Part shown: positions 10,042-22,601 of the stretch, one piece after another
Layout: each line of letters begins with the position of its first letter
Position numbering within the stretch: the stretch's first letter is position 1
Program-made: the position numbers and the translations under genes
Assembly (NCBI GenBank): GCA_022575985.1
Contig: JAKSXM010000142.1
Span: 6,078,001-6,142,000 of the forward strand
DNA length: 64,000 bases
Source of the DNA: Anagrus nilaparvatae
Lineage: Eukaryota; Arthropoda; Insecta; Hymenoptera; Mymaridae
Direction of reading: 5' to 3'
The notes under the pieces: model-generated
Database searches by the model: none
What the model was told of the DNA's origin: nothing
What the model saw: only the letters and a program-made list of their open reading frames with translations

Positions 10042-12306
10042 ATCGAAACAGAAAGAAATGAAAATATCTTAGCTGATTTTGTTAGTTTCACTGGCCTCGA
10101 TTTAAGTTTAGAAAATATTCCAGAAGCTCCTTTAAAACAGCCTAAAACATTGCATGAAATGCTAACGTCAAAAATTTTTAACGAGGTAGTAGTTTTGAAA
10201 AGAAAAATAACTCCAGGAGAATTATTTTTGATGGTTTTAAAGTATAGCGTAGCAAGAAAAAAAAATTTTACAGACACATATTATTTGATGCTTATGGTTA
10301 ATAGAATATTTGGATACGAGGTCCTTCCTTCAACAAAACATTATATTGATAAATTCTGTAATGATAAGGCTAAAAATGCCGAGTTTCATGCGGTTTGCCC
10401 AACATGTTCTTTATATTTAGGATCATATGAAACAATCCACAAACATCGTGAAATAATTTGTCCTAATTCTTCTTGCAAAGAAAAAGTAAATGTTGCAAGT
10501 AAATCGAGCAACAACTACTTTATAATTATTGACCCATCATATGAGGTGTCAAATTATTTAAGCATGAATGGAGATTATTATGATTACGTCGTGCGGGAAA
10601 GGATATCAAAACCAAATGTAATATCTGATATTTACGATGGCCAAAGCTATAAACAATTTGTACAAAATTTACCAGAATCACAAAAATTTTCTTACTCGAC
10701 TGCTTGTTTTAACAGTGATGGGGCTGCTGTTTATGAAAGCTCAACGTATTCAATATGGCCCATTTACTTAATGTTGAACGAGCTTCCCGTACAATCTCGA
10801 TTTAAAAACATGATAGTATGTGGACTATATTTTGGTAAAAACAAGCCAGACATGAATACATTTCTTCGGCCTTTTGTGCAGAAAATGAGATTTGTATTAC
10901 AAACAGGTATAATGTGTAGCATAAAAAATGTTGAAAAAAAAATAAATTTGTATCCATTATGTGGTTGCGTAGATACTGATGCACGGTATGAAATGAATGG
11001 AACCATAAGATTTAATGGTTATTTGGGCTGTGATTGGTGTAATCATGCAGGAGCATATCATGATGGCTGTTTACGATTTCCTAAGCAAGTAGACCCTATT
11101 CCTGAACTGAGAGATCATAAAACTTTTATTCAACAAATTTTAGAAGCAGTAGAATCAGAGGAAATAATTGGAGGAGTAAGATATTGTTCAGCCTTAGCTA
11201 CCCTAAAATACTTTGATTTTGTTAAGGGCATGGTTCCGGACTATATGCATTGTTTTTTACTTGGAGTAGGAAAACAATTCACTAATTATTTATTAAATAG
11301 CTTATCAAGAAAACAATTTGAATCGCTAGATTTAGCATTAGCAAACTTTACAGTATGTCACCAACTTAAGAGATTATCAAGGCCTCTTACAGAAAGAGGA
11401 AAATGGAATGCAAAAGAATACGAAAATTGGATTTTGTATTATAGTGTACCTCTATTGGAGCAGTACTTAGAAAAAAGAAAATTAAAGCACTGGTGCTTGT
11501 TTGTAAAAAGTACGTATTTTTTATTAAAACATGAAATCACAGACGAAGAATTAAATTTAGCCGAACAAATGTTGAAAGATTTTGTTGATGAAGCAGAAGA
11601 AATTTACGGAAAAAGGTGCATGACGTATAATGTGCATCAGCTGTTACACGTTTGTGATAGCGTTCGCAACTGGGGTCCGTTATGGGCCCACAATTGTTTT
11701 TACTTTGAAAATGCACATAGAGATTTATTGAGTGCAATAAATAGTGCTAATGGCATAAATCTACAAATTTTAAGATTCTTAAATATGCGACATACCTTAG
11801 TAATTGTAGAAAATTATGTTAATCCTCATGCAGATATATTGACTACAACATTTTGTGATTCTCTTGAAAAAGAAGAAACTCAACAATTTGATAAAACAGA
11901 AACTGCTACTTATCTGGGAAATAATCAAGATATACCTGACTCTATTATTAATCAATATAATGTTTCTGATAATGGTAAAATGTACTTAAAAATGGTCAAA
12001 GATAAGGTTTTGTTTTCTTCAATGAATTTGCGAAATTTTAGGTCATGTAATGCGTATGCACAACTAACTGATAAAAGATTTATTAGAATCATTGGATTTA
12101 TTGTTGATACTCCCAACAAAGATTTGACATTATGCAATTTTATTGAAGTTCGGACACACAAAAATACAAAGTTTATGAAAAAAGTTATTAAAATTAGTTC
12201 TTCAAAAATATGTGTGTTTACGGAAAATATTTCCAATTTATGCGTTTTCATAAAAGTAGAAAAATCTTCATTTCTGTGTCCTCTTCCTAATTTATATCAT
12301 TACTAA
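10042..12306 (+). CDS. Main exon of CMC-type (CACTA/EnSpm-like) DDE transposase gene
   Basis: This exon encodes 754 residues without interruption and ends in TAA at 12304-12306. It starts after the acceptor TATTCTTTTAG; the first residue is Ile 73 of a predicted 826-residue protein. Visible features are a zinc-ribbon-like CPTC pair (residues 191-194) with later His and Cys residues, a first catalytic Asp in NSDGA (298), the C-x2-C of GCDWC (402-405), the second Asp with His in PDYMHC (472 and 475), and a late Glu in YFENAHRD (628). This D, C(2)C, D..H, E layout is known from CMC-superfamily transposases, which cut and paste DNA. The frame is intact, but introns of 3.2 and 5.0 kb filled with other repeats suggest an old resident locus, so it may be domesticated. 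I saw no CACTA/CACTG ends flanking it. Confidence 0.85.
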   Translation: METERNENILADFVSFTGLDLSLENIPEAPLKQPKTLHEMLTSKIFNEVVVLKRKITPGELFLMVLKYSVARKKNFTDTYYLMLMVNRIFGYEVLPSTKHYIDKFCNDKAKNAEFHAVCPTCSLYLGSYETIHKHREIICPNSSCKEKVNVASKSSNNYFIIIDPSYEVSNYLSMNGDYYDYVVRERISKPNVISDIYDGQSYKQFVQNLPESQKFSYSTACFNSDGAAVYESSTYSIWPIYLMLNELPVQSRFKNMIVCGLYFGKNKPDMNTFLRPFVQKMRFVLQTGIMCSIKNVEKKINLYPLCGCVDTDARYEMNGTIRFNGYLGCDWCNHAGAYHDGCLRFPKQVDPIPELRDHKTFIQQILEAVESEEIIGGVRYCSALATLKYFDFVKGMVPDYMHCFLLGVGKQFTNYLLNSLSRKQFESLDLALANFTVCHQLKRLSRPLTERGKWNAKEYENWILYYSVPLLEQYLEKRKLKHWCLFVKSTYFLLKHEITDEELNLAEQMLKDFVDEAEEIYGKRCMTYNVHQLLHVCDSVRNWGPLWAHNCFYFENAHRDLLSAINSANGINLQILRFLNMRHTLVIVENYVNPHADILTTTFCDSLEKEETQQFDKTETATYLGNNQDIPDSIINQYNVSDNGKMYLKMVKDKVLFSSMNLRNFRSCNAYAQLTDKRFIRIIGFIVDTPNKDLTLCNFIEVRTHKNTKFMKKVIKISSSKICVFTENISNLCVFIKVEKSSFLCPLPNLYHY

Positions 12307-12435
12307 TTTAGTTCAATTTCATGTTAAGTTTTCATATTATATATGTTTATTTTTAAAAAAATAGTCAATAAATTACATTATATGGTTTATAATTAAATTT
12401 TATTATGAATATATTTTTATTATAAATGTATTTTT

Positions 12436-12469
12436 CCCCACACAGACAAACTCAATTTGTCTCAGGGGG
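12436..12469. terminator. Hairpin downstream of the transposase-like gene
   Basis: An inverted repeat AGACAAA / TTTGTCT, extended by flanking C and G runs, lies about 130 bp after the stop codon. It could be a transcript 3' hairpin or part of an element end. No matching copy was seen upstream of the gene, so a transposon terminus is not supported. Confidence 0.35.
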
Positions 12470-12568
12470 TACTTTACGAAAAATCTATGTATTGTTTTAT
12501 TTATATATATTATATATCTTAACTTTTATGTAAATACTCTGTAAATACTCTGTAAGTAATTGTGGTCT

Positions 12569-12579
12569 AAATAAATAAA
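12569..12579 (+). terminator. Probable polyadenylation signal of the transposase-like gene
   Basis: Overlapping AATAAA hexamers follow a GT-rich stretch about 265 bp after the stop codon. In such AT-rich DNA the motif occurs often by chance, so the assignment rests mainly on position. Confidence 0.35.
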
Positions 12580-12599
12580 TATATATGTATCTTATAACT

Positions 12600-14139
12600 A
12601 AATCTTTTTATAATATAATGTTGAATCTAATGATCATAAGAGAGCTGTAACTATTATACCTACAAAATTATTTGCACACATAAATGAGAGCGTTAGCTTC
12701 AAAAAAGTTTCTGTATCTTTTCAATATGAATTAAAGTTAAATTAATAATATACTGTAAAATTTACAATTTTGTCTTCTTTTAATAAAAAAAAAAAAAAAT
12801 AATCAAGTGGTTTTGAATAAAAAGTGAATGGTTTAAAAAGCCTTTATAAAACCTTTAAATACTGTAAATTAATTAATAAACAAGGTTCAAATGCATATGA
12901 AATAAAAATTAAAAAATGGTTTTAAACGTATTATAGATCTAAAAAAGATTTAATTCAATTCTGAGAGGTTAATTATGTAAAAAGATTCATTATTATCCAA
13001 TGTTTTTATTCATTTGCAAGTTATTATTCCTAAATACTTAATTTGCAAGTTATTATTATACCCGAAAAAGTAGAACTGGAGTTGAACAGAGAAAAAATCT
13101 TACGAGACTGACAATTGACTTTATGAATACCCATAAATTTTAAGGTAACACTTAAAAGTAATTAACTTAGTAACTTGTGAGAAATCATATTTTTCTGGTC
13201 AATCAAAATCCTAAGCAATTATTTAAAAAAATTGACAGGCTAATATTTATTTAATATATATATGCAATAAATTGAAAGTTGTAAATAGATTGCTTGAACC
13301 TTCAACTTAGCAAGAATCGCTTCTTTTCATATTCATTTTTTAATGATCACAAACTACATAGAAATTTAGCTTATTACACGAATTTAAATATTCCGTGCAT
13401 CGAAAATGATTTAAACATGCTTAAAAAATTCAAATTAATAGATATGACTTTTCTTTATTCGTAAGACTAAGTCTTAACAAAATTTTTTTTCCACTACGTT
13501 TTTTAGTCACGAATTTTAGGAATTTGCTTGTGAAAAATTCTCGATACTAACAAATATTTTTAAATAGGAGTGTTTTAAGAATATTTTTACGTTAAGGAGC
13601 CCAAAATTAGATATCAGTGATCCAAAAACTGTATTAGTTGAAAGTTATATTGGAATTTGCGAATATAGACAAATCACCGCTAATAAAAAGCGTTTTTTCT
13701 CTACAAATGGATGCTTGATTTATTTTCTATTCAGGGACCTTTAAATTCATAATTAGTAGCTAATAAAACCTATGTAATGAGCTAAATCTTCTTACAGTTT
13801 GGATTTATAAAATAGGATGATTTTTGCTATTTAAGAGTGTTCACACTCGATTAAAACCACGATTTTCAGTCAGTTTCGAATCAGCGAACCGAAACTTCCT
13901 TTCTAGACCTTTTCTCATCTTGATTCCCAAAAATTATCCCCTTTCCCCCCTTGGTTAGAATATTATTTATTATATGCATTTTTCACCCATCTGTGGGTAT
14001 ATAGTTGCAAAAAGTTAATAAAGTTTAATGTAACCATTCCATTAAAAGTTATTTTTTAAAACTTCAGAAATAAAAAAATTTTTTGATTATAAATTAGAAA
14101 AATTTACAAATTTTTAACGTTTTTTTAAAAAATTATATG
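12600..14139. other. Intergenic AT-rich sequence, no gene seen
   Basis: No ORF of note, RNA gene or convincing repeat was recognised between the transposase-like gene and the short satellite at 14140. Confidence 0.5.
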
Positions 14140-14268
14140 TTTTTGAATAATCATATAATTAATCATATAATTATTTATATGATTATTGGGTTCAATTAAT
14201 CATATGATTAATTATATGATTATTCATATGATTATTTATATGATAAATTATATGATTAGTCATATGAT
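14140..14268. repeat. Short tandem ATATGATTA-type satellite
   Basis: Variants of TATATGATTA, CATATGATTA and TCATATAATTA recur about a dozen times. The units are self-complementary, so the tract can fold on itself. The 65-codon ORF beginning at 14186 is a translation of this repeat and is not a gene. Confidence 0.8.
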
Positions 14269-14559
14269 TTTTTTTGCTTGGGAAGCTAATTTCTTTGAAT
14301 TTCGAGGTTATATAGTATACGTGCTGCTGGGTAGATCGTTATGGGATGTTTCTATAGACTTTTGTAGTGTAATTTCTGATTAAATTAACTCGATAAAAAT
14401 CTTCTTTTTTTCTATTTATTTTGAGTGGTTTTATTTTGTTAAAGTTAGTATTAGGTGACTCAGATATTTTAATTGCTTTTAAAAAGGATATCTATTATAG
14501 ATTTTTAATGGTGTTCAATGATTGAATACCAATTTTGATAAATATATATATACAACAAG

Positions 14560-15151
14560 CCTCTGACTAGAGTCCAGCATACCAGTTATATGGGTGTAAT
14601 ATTTGATCAAAATCTTAAATTTAAAGAACATGTGTACTCAATATTTAAACGTACCAGATACCTGATTTATATATTTGCAAAATTGAGAAATATTTTGAGT
14701 AATAATAATTTGATTTCAATTTACTACGTGTTATTACATAGCATAGCCACTTATGGCATTATTGCATTGGGTAGTGCATACGGAAATTCTTTAAATCTGC
14801 TTTTAAAACTTCAAAAGAAAATATTTTATTTAATAACCAATAATAATTGCAACAATAATAGCAGTAAAATTTTAAATATCCATCAGACATACATAAATAA
14901 ATCAATTATCAATGAATATCAAACATTAAATGATAAATACTTGCAAAGTAGTAGTTAAACCAGGTATAAATACATTGAACCGCCACACAGTAGATTAAAC
15001 GTAGGTAAAAAAAAAACCATAAAAACGTTGCAATCAAAACTTACAATAAATTACCTAATAGCTTAAAATTATTAGACATAAATGCCAAAAGCTCTTTAAT
15101 AAAATTAAAAAAATGGATTCATCAAACAGATCTTAACATCTTATTAAAATA
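14560..15151 (+). pseudogene. Decayed 3' end of a non-LTR retrotransposon (reverse-transcriptase C-terminal part)
   Basis: From about 14560 the frame reads RVQHTSYMGVIFDQNLKF, matching the familiar region after the RT catalytic core (a YLG[VI]xFDxxLxWxxH pattern). It is followed by helical segments with an IYYxLLHSIxxYGIIALG-like stretch typical of jockey/CR1-group LINE proteins. The frame stops at 14956-14958, but similar sequence continues in other frames, including a KLPNSLK motif and a closing KKWIHQTD segment that stops at about 15151. Frameshifts and missing upstream domains show it is a 5'-truncated dead copy. No poly-A tail is obvious at the 3' end. Confidence 0.75.
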
Positions 15152-15234
15152 ACTTAAATTTGTATTTTCTACTTATTTTTTATTCTAATTTCATTTCTTG
15201 TTAATTACTCACTAAATGACACATGTATATATAT

Positions 15235-16990
15235 GGGTGGTTCCAGTACTTTTCGTACAGATTAGGGCGCACTCATGTCACCGATTGAGCTCAAATTTTA
15301 GGGAATAGTTTGGGGTTACAAAAAAGTCACTCAGCCAAAATTTTAGCCCTCTAGCACCTCATGGGGCCGAAATATGTCCGTTTAAAGATCCAAAAATAGC
15401 CTAATTTAGCCCTTTTTTAAAATTACGCCGTTCCCTTAAATTTACTTCAAATTTCATCTTACTGGTCGCATTTTAACCGCTAAAAAGTCTAAATTTTGTA
15501 AAAAAATTTTTAGCCAGTTCCATGGAGTCAACTTTTTTTGGCATTGATAAACGTAAAATGAATTTTATTAAAAAAGCTGATTTTCAAAATAATACCGTGG
15601 CTTAAGATCAACTCAAAAATACTTTTGGTTGGTTGCAATTTTTTCGTCTACTCAAGACCTTTCAAATGCGACCCTAAAATTTAAAATCGGTGGATTTAAA
15701 CCGGAGATATTTTGATTTTAGTAGCGGCTGTTTTTGAAAAATGCGTTTTTTTGACATTTTTTGCCACCTGGCATTTTTTTCTAAGTGCTTTAAAATGTCT
15801 GAAACTTTCAGGAAAATAAGTTCAATATATGTACTACAAATTTCATAAAAATTTTCTTTGCTTATTTGCCTTTAAAGCCCTTTTTTGACTCATCCAAATT
15901 CAACCTTTCCATTTTCCGGAATTTTCCATTTTCCGGCTTTTCCTGTAATCTAATGAAAATGCTGATTCGATTTTTGGATTCCTCGGGAAATTTTACTATA
16001 GACCCTCTTTTTTTAGTAATTTTGAACATCTCTGTGATGCTGTATAAAAAAAAGAAAAAAGAATTTGCATAAAAATAAAAATAAATTTAAATTTAGAAAA
16101 TTGACAAACAAAAAAAATTTTAATTTTATCAATTTCAATTTTATTTTTATTTTTATGCAAATTCTTTTTTCTTTTTTTTATACAGCATCACAGAGATGTT
16201 CAAAATTACTAAAAAAAGAGGGTCTATAGTAAAATTTCCCGAGGAATCCAAAAATCGAGTCAGCATTTTCATTAGATTACAGAAAAAGCCGGAAAATGGA
16301 AAATTCCGGAAAATGGAAAGGTTGAATTTGGATGAGTCAAAAAAGGGCTTTAAAGGCAAATAAGCAAAGAAAATTTTTATGAAATTTGTAGTAAATATAT
16401 TGAACTTATTTTCCTGAAAGTTTCAGACATTTTAAAGCACTTAGAAAAAAATGCCAGGTGGCAAAAAATGTCAAAAAAACGCATTTTTCAAAAACAGCCG
16501 CTACTAAAATCAAAATATCTCCGGTTTAAATCCACCGATTTTAAATTTTAGGGTCGCATTTGAAAGGTCTTGAGTAGACGAAAAAATTGCAACCAACCAA
16601 AAGTATTTTTGAGTTGATCTTAAGCCACGGTATTATTTTGAAAATCAGCTTTTTTAATAAAATTCATTTTACGTTTATCAATGCCAAAAAAAGTTGACTC
16701 CATGGAATTGGCTAAAAATTTTTTTACAGAATTTAGACTTTTTAGCGGTTAAAATGCGACCAGTAAGATGAAATTTGAAGTAAATTTAAGGGAATGGCGT
16801 AATTTTAAAAAAGGGCTAAATTAGGCTATTTTTGGACCTTTAAACGGCCATATTTCGGCCCCATGAGGTGCTAGAGGGCTAAAATTTTGGCTGAGTGACT
16901 TTTTTGTAACCCCAAACTATTCCCTAAAATTTGAGCTCAATCGGTGACATGAGTGCGCCCTAATCTGTACGAAAAGTACTGGAACCACCC
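15235..16990. mobile_element. 1.75-kb near-perfect palindrome (fold-back element)
   Basis: The sequence from GGGTGGTTCCAGTACTTTTC at 15235 runs to about 16100 and is repeated as its reverse complement from about 16125 to CCACCC at 16990. Only scattered single-base differences separate the arms (for example TCC/TTC changes near 15925 and 16286). The two 68-residue ORFs at 15866-16072 (plus) and 16153-16359 (minus) are mirror images of each other, which demonstrates the symmetry and argues against real coding. AT dinucleotides flank both ends, so a target duplication cannot be resolved. The near identity of the arms suggests a young insertion or ongoing arm-to-arm gene conversion. Confidence 0.9.
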
Positions 16991-19177
16991 ATATATATAT
17001 ATATATACATACTAATATGTTTATACTTTTATATATTTCTTTATTTTTCTTTTATATATATATATTAAATAACAAATTTGATATATTAATTTATAATACT
17101 AGAATGTTTACTTATTTTAAGCCATCCACCTATGTACAGGTTTAACCTCCTATAGGATGTGCAACTTATATTTATTATAATATGATTGTAGATAAATTGG
17201 AATTAAATTAAATAAAATTAAATAAGTATATAATTAATTGCCTATATCCTGTATATGCAATATCCAGAAGAATGCACCAAGCTTTAAAACTTTTAGTAAG
17301 ATCTCCATACATTAGTACCTCGAATTTACATTTACCCCATAAAAAACATTTAACAAGCAAATTACAAGTTACATAGTATGCATAGACATATGAATGATTA
17401 TTATTTAGCAAAACGTGATGTTCCAAAACTCCTAAAATGAAACTTCAATATAATTATAACTCCGAGACTGATGTACAATATTAATTATTTAAGTATTAAT
17501 TAAAGATCAAAGCTCCCAAAAACTGGTAAGAAGTTCAGAAGCTTGCAAGCTCTTCTTTTGAAATTATTGGTGATAGTACCTCCCTTGACTCCATTTTTTA
17601 TTAAATAATTTAAATCTAGTCCAGCAAGCAGGCAGGTTAGAATTCTCGAAGAATACATTTCTGGATAAAATAATATGAAACTTTTCTTACCCTAATAAAG
17701 CTCAGAGAAGACTAAAAAATCAGTAATCAATAAGTTAAAAACTGCAATATTTAGAATATTTTAATTTTTTCCATAAATTTGATAAATGAAATATTAAAAT
17801 ACCGCGATTTTTAGTAAATAGAATATCAGATAATAGAATTTGAGACCTTTGTTTTGCAAATCTATAATATTCGACTTTACGTTATAAAATAACAATAATA
17901 ATAATAAAAATAATAATAAAGATATCGTATAAATGAAATCTGTATACATAATTATTTTAGTTAAAATGTTTCGAAATTTAATTTTCCTAAATCCATCCAA
18001 TCGTTTAAAATGGATAAATTCACTCTAGAAAATCGTTTTGTACAATATAATTATTTCATATATACTAAAATACATTTTCTCTCTACAGATTTAATGCAAT
18101 CAGTCCCATTTGGTTTTATGACTGTTATCTCTCGACCTCTCTAAACTAAAATTTGTTAATTCATCCGTACTTATCGGTTTATACTATTGGTCATTTTAAA
18201 ATACACACAGAGAGCCACGTGTATATAAATTATGTTGTTTTAAAAATGCTGAAAATGCTATTTTTAAATAAATAACCAGCTTTTATAATTAGTTATGTAA
18301 AATAAACAACATTCTCAAGTTTATGTGAAAATTTAAAATATCAGGTATTATATCAGCAAAATCTGAGAATATGTAAAGCACGAAAAGTTTAAGTTCGTTA
18401 ACGAAGACTTTATTTGCACATTTTAACGTGTAACGAATATAGTGTGCGTTTATATATCAAACTTGAATTATATAGACTCCTTTCTCACAGCAAACTTATA
18501 TATATATACTAAAACCGTCCGGTCCGTTTACTCGAGTTTAATCCACCTTTATACATTCATATAATATAATATACACATTGACGAAAGATTTATATGTATA
18601 TTTGTGACTTGGGAACCTTTGCTAATGGGAGGTTAAGCCACCTGATCCCTTTCCCTTCAGCCAATTCGTACATCTACATTTAAATAACTTCTGTGCGTGC
18701 AAAGTCCTGTCTCATATAATATACATGTATGTATATGATAGAAGACAAGTTAGCTTTATATATACTTATATTATTACTTTGCAAAGTTTTTGGTTTTAAT
18801 GCAAGATCTATATAGAAATGGAAAATCTTATATATATCTTGTAAATGTTTCATGAGTTTACATGATATTATAACTAGCTTTCGGCGCTTACTTTTGTGGT
18901 GACGAGCTTTCAACTTTAAAATTGATTTATTATCAGTTGTTTATCTTTTCTAAGATGAATGTAGCTTATTGGACTAAAACCTCGATAGACTAAACATGTT
19001 ACATCATTTTTAATATTAATGTTATACAGATATTTTAGATTTAAGTTTAAGATATATTTTAACTAACTATTCATCAGACGTCAAACTTGTGTAATTGAGT
19101 TGTAAACAGCACGTTGCATGTTGATTCTAACATTTCTTTTATATTCATGCCGGAAAAAGATTAGAAAATTTTTTTCA
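16991..19177. other. Intergenic sequence, no gene seen
   Basis: AT-rich sequence with short TA tracts. Minus-strand ORFs at 17208-17426, 17794-18000 and 18680-18913 have low-complexity composition and no recognisable family. No coding or RNA gene is supported. Confidence 0.5.
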
Positions 19178-19700
19178 GTATAGGCCTGGGGCATGGTTTT
19201 ATTTGCGATTTTTTTTTAAAGCATGTCCATGGAATTTTTCGACGGTAATTTTAGTTTTCGGGGTCGCTGATTCCAAATCCGAAGACCGTTTTGACCTAAC
19301 TTGGTCCAATTTTGCGTAATTACCCATTTTAGGTCATTTTTAACGTATTCTTGCCATTTTTTGTAAAAATTTTAAATATATTACCATTTTTCTCACACTA
19401 CACTAATGTTTTTTGGGTCTCTATACCTAATTATTATATCTACTTATACAAAAAAAATGGTAGCCCATAATAGGGATTTTTAGGCTATTTTTCACGCTTT
19501 TTGGGCTAATTTTAGCTATTTTTATGTAATACATAATACCAATTTTTATATACAGCTTCTAATTTTTGAGTATTTTAAAGGTAGTTAGATACGAATATTA
19601 TTTTTAATTTATCTAAAAACGGTGTAGTACCCCATAATAGGCACTTATAGGCTGTTTTTAAAGGGCAAATTTAACGTAACATAGGCATAAAAATAGGCCC
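19178..19700 (+). mobile_element. Fold-back family copy 1 (AGTATAGGCCTGG end)
   Basis: This copy opens with AGTATAGGCCTGGGGCATGG and continues through TTTTTCGACGGTAATTTTAG, GGGGTCGCTGATTCCAAATC and AGCCCATAATAGGGATTTTT, the same order as in the copies at 27384 and 37891-38629. Only the left arm is clear; the right arm is diverged or lost. No coding capacity is visible. Confidence 0.75.
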
Positions 19701-22569
19701 AAAGCAGTTAATAAAAATAAATTTTGAAACAAATGTATTACAAAAAGCTTCAATATTAAGTAGTTAGGAATATAATCGAGCCTGATGAATCATGTTTTAA
19801 CAATTAATAGACACCTCATAATCTGATTGTGAAATATAATGCCCTCAAAGACAGTAACGCACCATATCATCTATTCAATAGCTAAACGGTATTTTACTTA
19901 GTAGAAGAACCACGAAAGCTCTACCTTCATGAATCAGGAGAGTAATAATGTAGAGTAAACTTGTATGCTTGCATTGAAGTATTAGTATAGTCTCCTGCTG
20001 AATGTATTATAATAATGATCTAAACATATTACGCATTTAATTAACGTTAATGAGATCTCATAAGAGATAGTTTGAATAATTGTTCTTTTAGATATGAGTC
20101 TTTGGTCTTATTAAATAAACTCATATATCCAATATTTATCCTATTACTTTCAACACCAATGAGCAATTAAATTAATATAGTACGTTGACTGGGTTTTCTC
20201 AATATATATTTGCCCTCTTCTCCAAACAGCAAATCACCGTGGTTGGTCAGTCATATGGGATTAATTAAGAAAATGTTTATGCTCATAATCTATCTCTTTC
20301 TACATAAATCCAATGCTAGGGGATCTGATCATCAGATTTTTAATTTGTTTTGAAGGGCTAGTTTCCGGATTGGAAGTTAAAGTCACGCCAAATTGTCCCA
20401 TTATTTTCTATATACTGCTATATATATAGGGTGAAAATGGCCAAACTCTCCGATTACGATTTATACCCTGTGAGATTATCCTTTTTGAAAGATATAACCT
20501 AACCTCACTATTTATGGATAGCCATAAGGCTGGATGGGCTAGTGCATATAACGTTACAAATATATGTAGAGGAAATGTGAATAGACAGTGAAGGAGTGAC
20601 AGTTATAAAGAGAACGAGGGTGCCTGCCTGTTAAATTATATGTGTAGACTGTAGAGGTATATTTCGATTTAGGTATTATAAGAAAAGATACATTGTATAT
20701 ACTGGGAAAATTTATGTAGTTCGTTGTTTTCTTCTTCCTTTTATATATTTTTTTTTTTGGAAAACTCGATCCAAGATTTGTTATCATACAGGGAATATAA
20801 CAAATTTAAGAAAATACATAAATTTGGTATTTACATTTTTTATTATAAAATATGAAAGATTTAAAAGAGATTTGACTAGAAAATTATTGCTCGTAAATAT
20901 AAAATTCTTCCCTTAAGATTATCAAGATAAACATGAATTGCATTCTTCCTATTAATTAAATGTACAGTAAATATTTTCATTTAAGTTCGAATCAAACAAT
21001 GTAATATATGGTCGTAATATGTTGTAATAAAGTTTTATCTTTTACACATATTACTTTAGGGTAAAAAATAAAGAGAGAAAAAGTTGATAAGTTGATTCTG
21101 AAGTTTATGAGGTGTAGAATGTTATACTATAATGGTTTTTAGGGATAATACAATATATATATACCCAAAAGAAACACTTTATTTTTTAATTGAGTTGCAG
21201 CTTATATTGAGATTCTTTTAGTTATTAAATTATGTAATTTATTATTATTTTTTAGTTAGTAATATAAAAAAATTTATGCTTTATATTTTTTTTACTTATA
21301 TTACAATTAATCTTTTTTACCATATATATATATATATATATATATATTAGATGTGACATAAAAATTTATCTTTTATGTCAACTATATAAACACAACGTTA
21401 GTTCAAAATGTCATGTCAAATGATTAATGATAATATGATTTTTTTATTTTTTATATATATAAATATATATTATATAAATATGATATGTATATTATATATA
21501 TAACGGATTTTATGTCAACTACCTTTACCTTACCTCCCTTAACTCATTTTTACCAATCTTTGGATGCTGATTTACTACTATAGCAAGTTTTATGAGTGAG
21601 GAACAATTTTAAGGAGGTTTGAACCATTTTATCTAATTCAAGCCTTATTGCAAGAATACCCAAAATTACGAATCCTCTGACAAGGAGCATATTTTTTAGA
21701 TTACTTTAACAATCACTTAAAAGCCCCTTTATTGCAAAACTAGGTCGAGGGAAGGGACGAAGAAGCAATAAGCATCAAAAACTAAATATTTTAAGCTCTG
21801 ATTTGAAATTAATCACACCCTTCTACAATGTGTCAATTTTGGATAGATAGAAAAAAGGGGAATCAAATTGACAAAAACTGTCGACATAAAATTTACATTA
21901 TTTTTATAAAATTATTTATGCTCAGGGAGCTTTTTATTTACCATTTTGTCTTATCTTCGGAGATCAAATTTGCAAAATTATTAAAAACTGTAAAATCTGA
22001 ATTTTTGTGATTTCATAAAACAGACTCCATATATAAGTATTTGTCTTTTCAAATGCTCTAAAAAAGCATTTGTTCTAATTTTTAATTAAAAAAATAGCAG
22101 TACGTGCCATTAATCACTTAGAAAAAAAAAATAATTAGAAAAAAATAAGGAATTTTTTACTAAAATTAATGAATTGCACATCGTTTCTTAAAGTTCTAAA
22201 GAAGAAAATCTTATATATATAGCAGCACTTATAATTCGAGTTAACTTCTAATTTTAAGTGTGCACTAAATTGGCACTTTATACATTAACTGTATACGCTT
22301 TTTTTCTTTAGAAAATTGCTCTCAACGGATTTCTTTTATTTTTTATGACTTTTCATATACATAAAAGCTCGTATGTAATATATCCTAAACATAAGCTTAA
22401 TTTAAGGTATATATTTTTAATATGTCTCTATTTTTCATAGAGGAACTAAAATTCACAAGTTATTTATTTTTATAGTGTATTTCTTTCTCTTTTTAGTCAT
22501 ATATATTAAATACTGTCATATATCCTTACCTATGAACCATAGAAAATTATATAGTGAGAAATTTCGGTA

Positions 22570-22601
<32 letters not shown>

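Noticed and set aside
14140..14268. Regularly spaced short repeats that could suggest a CRISPR array
   Set aside because: Units are contiguous and self-complementary without unique spacers, and the genome is eukaryotic.
15866..16359. Two 68-residue ORFs on opposite strands with almost identical translations
   Set aside because: They are mirror images inside the palindrome at 15235-16990 and have no recognisable domain or start context.
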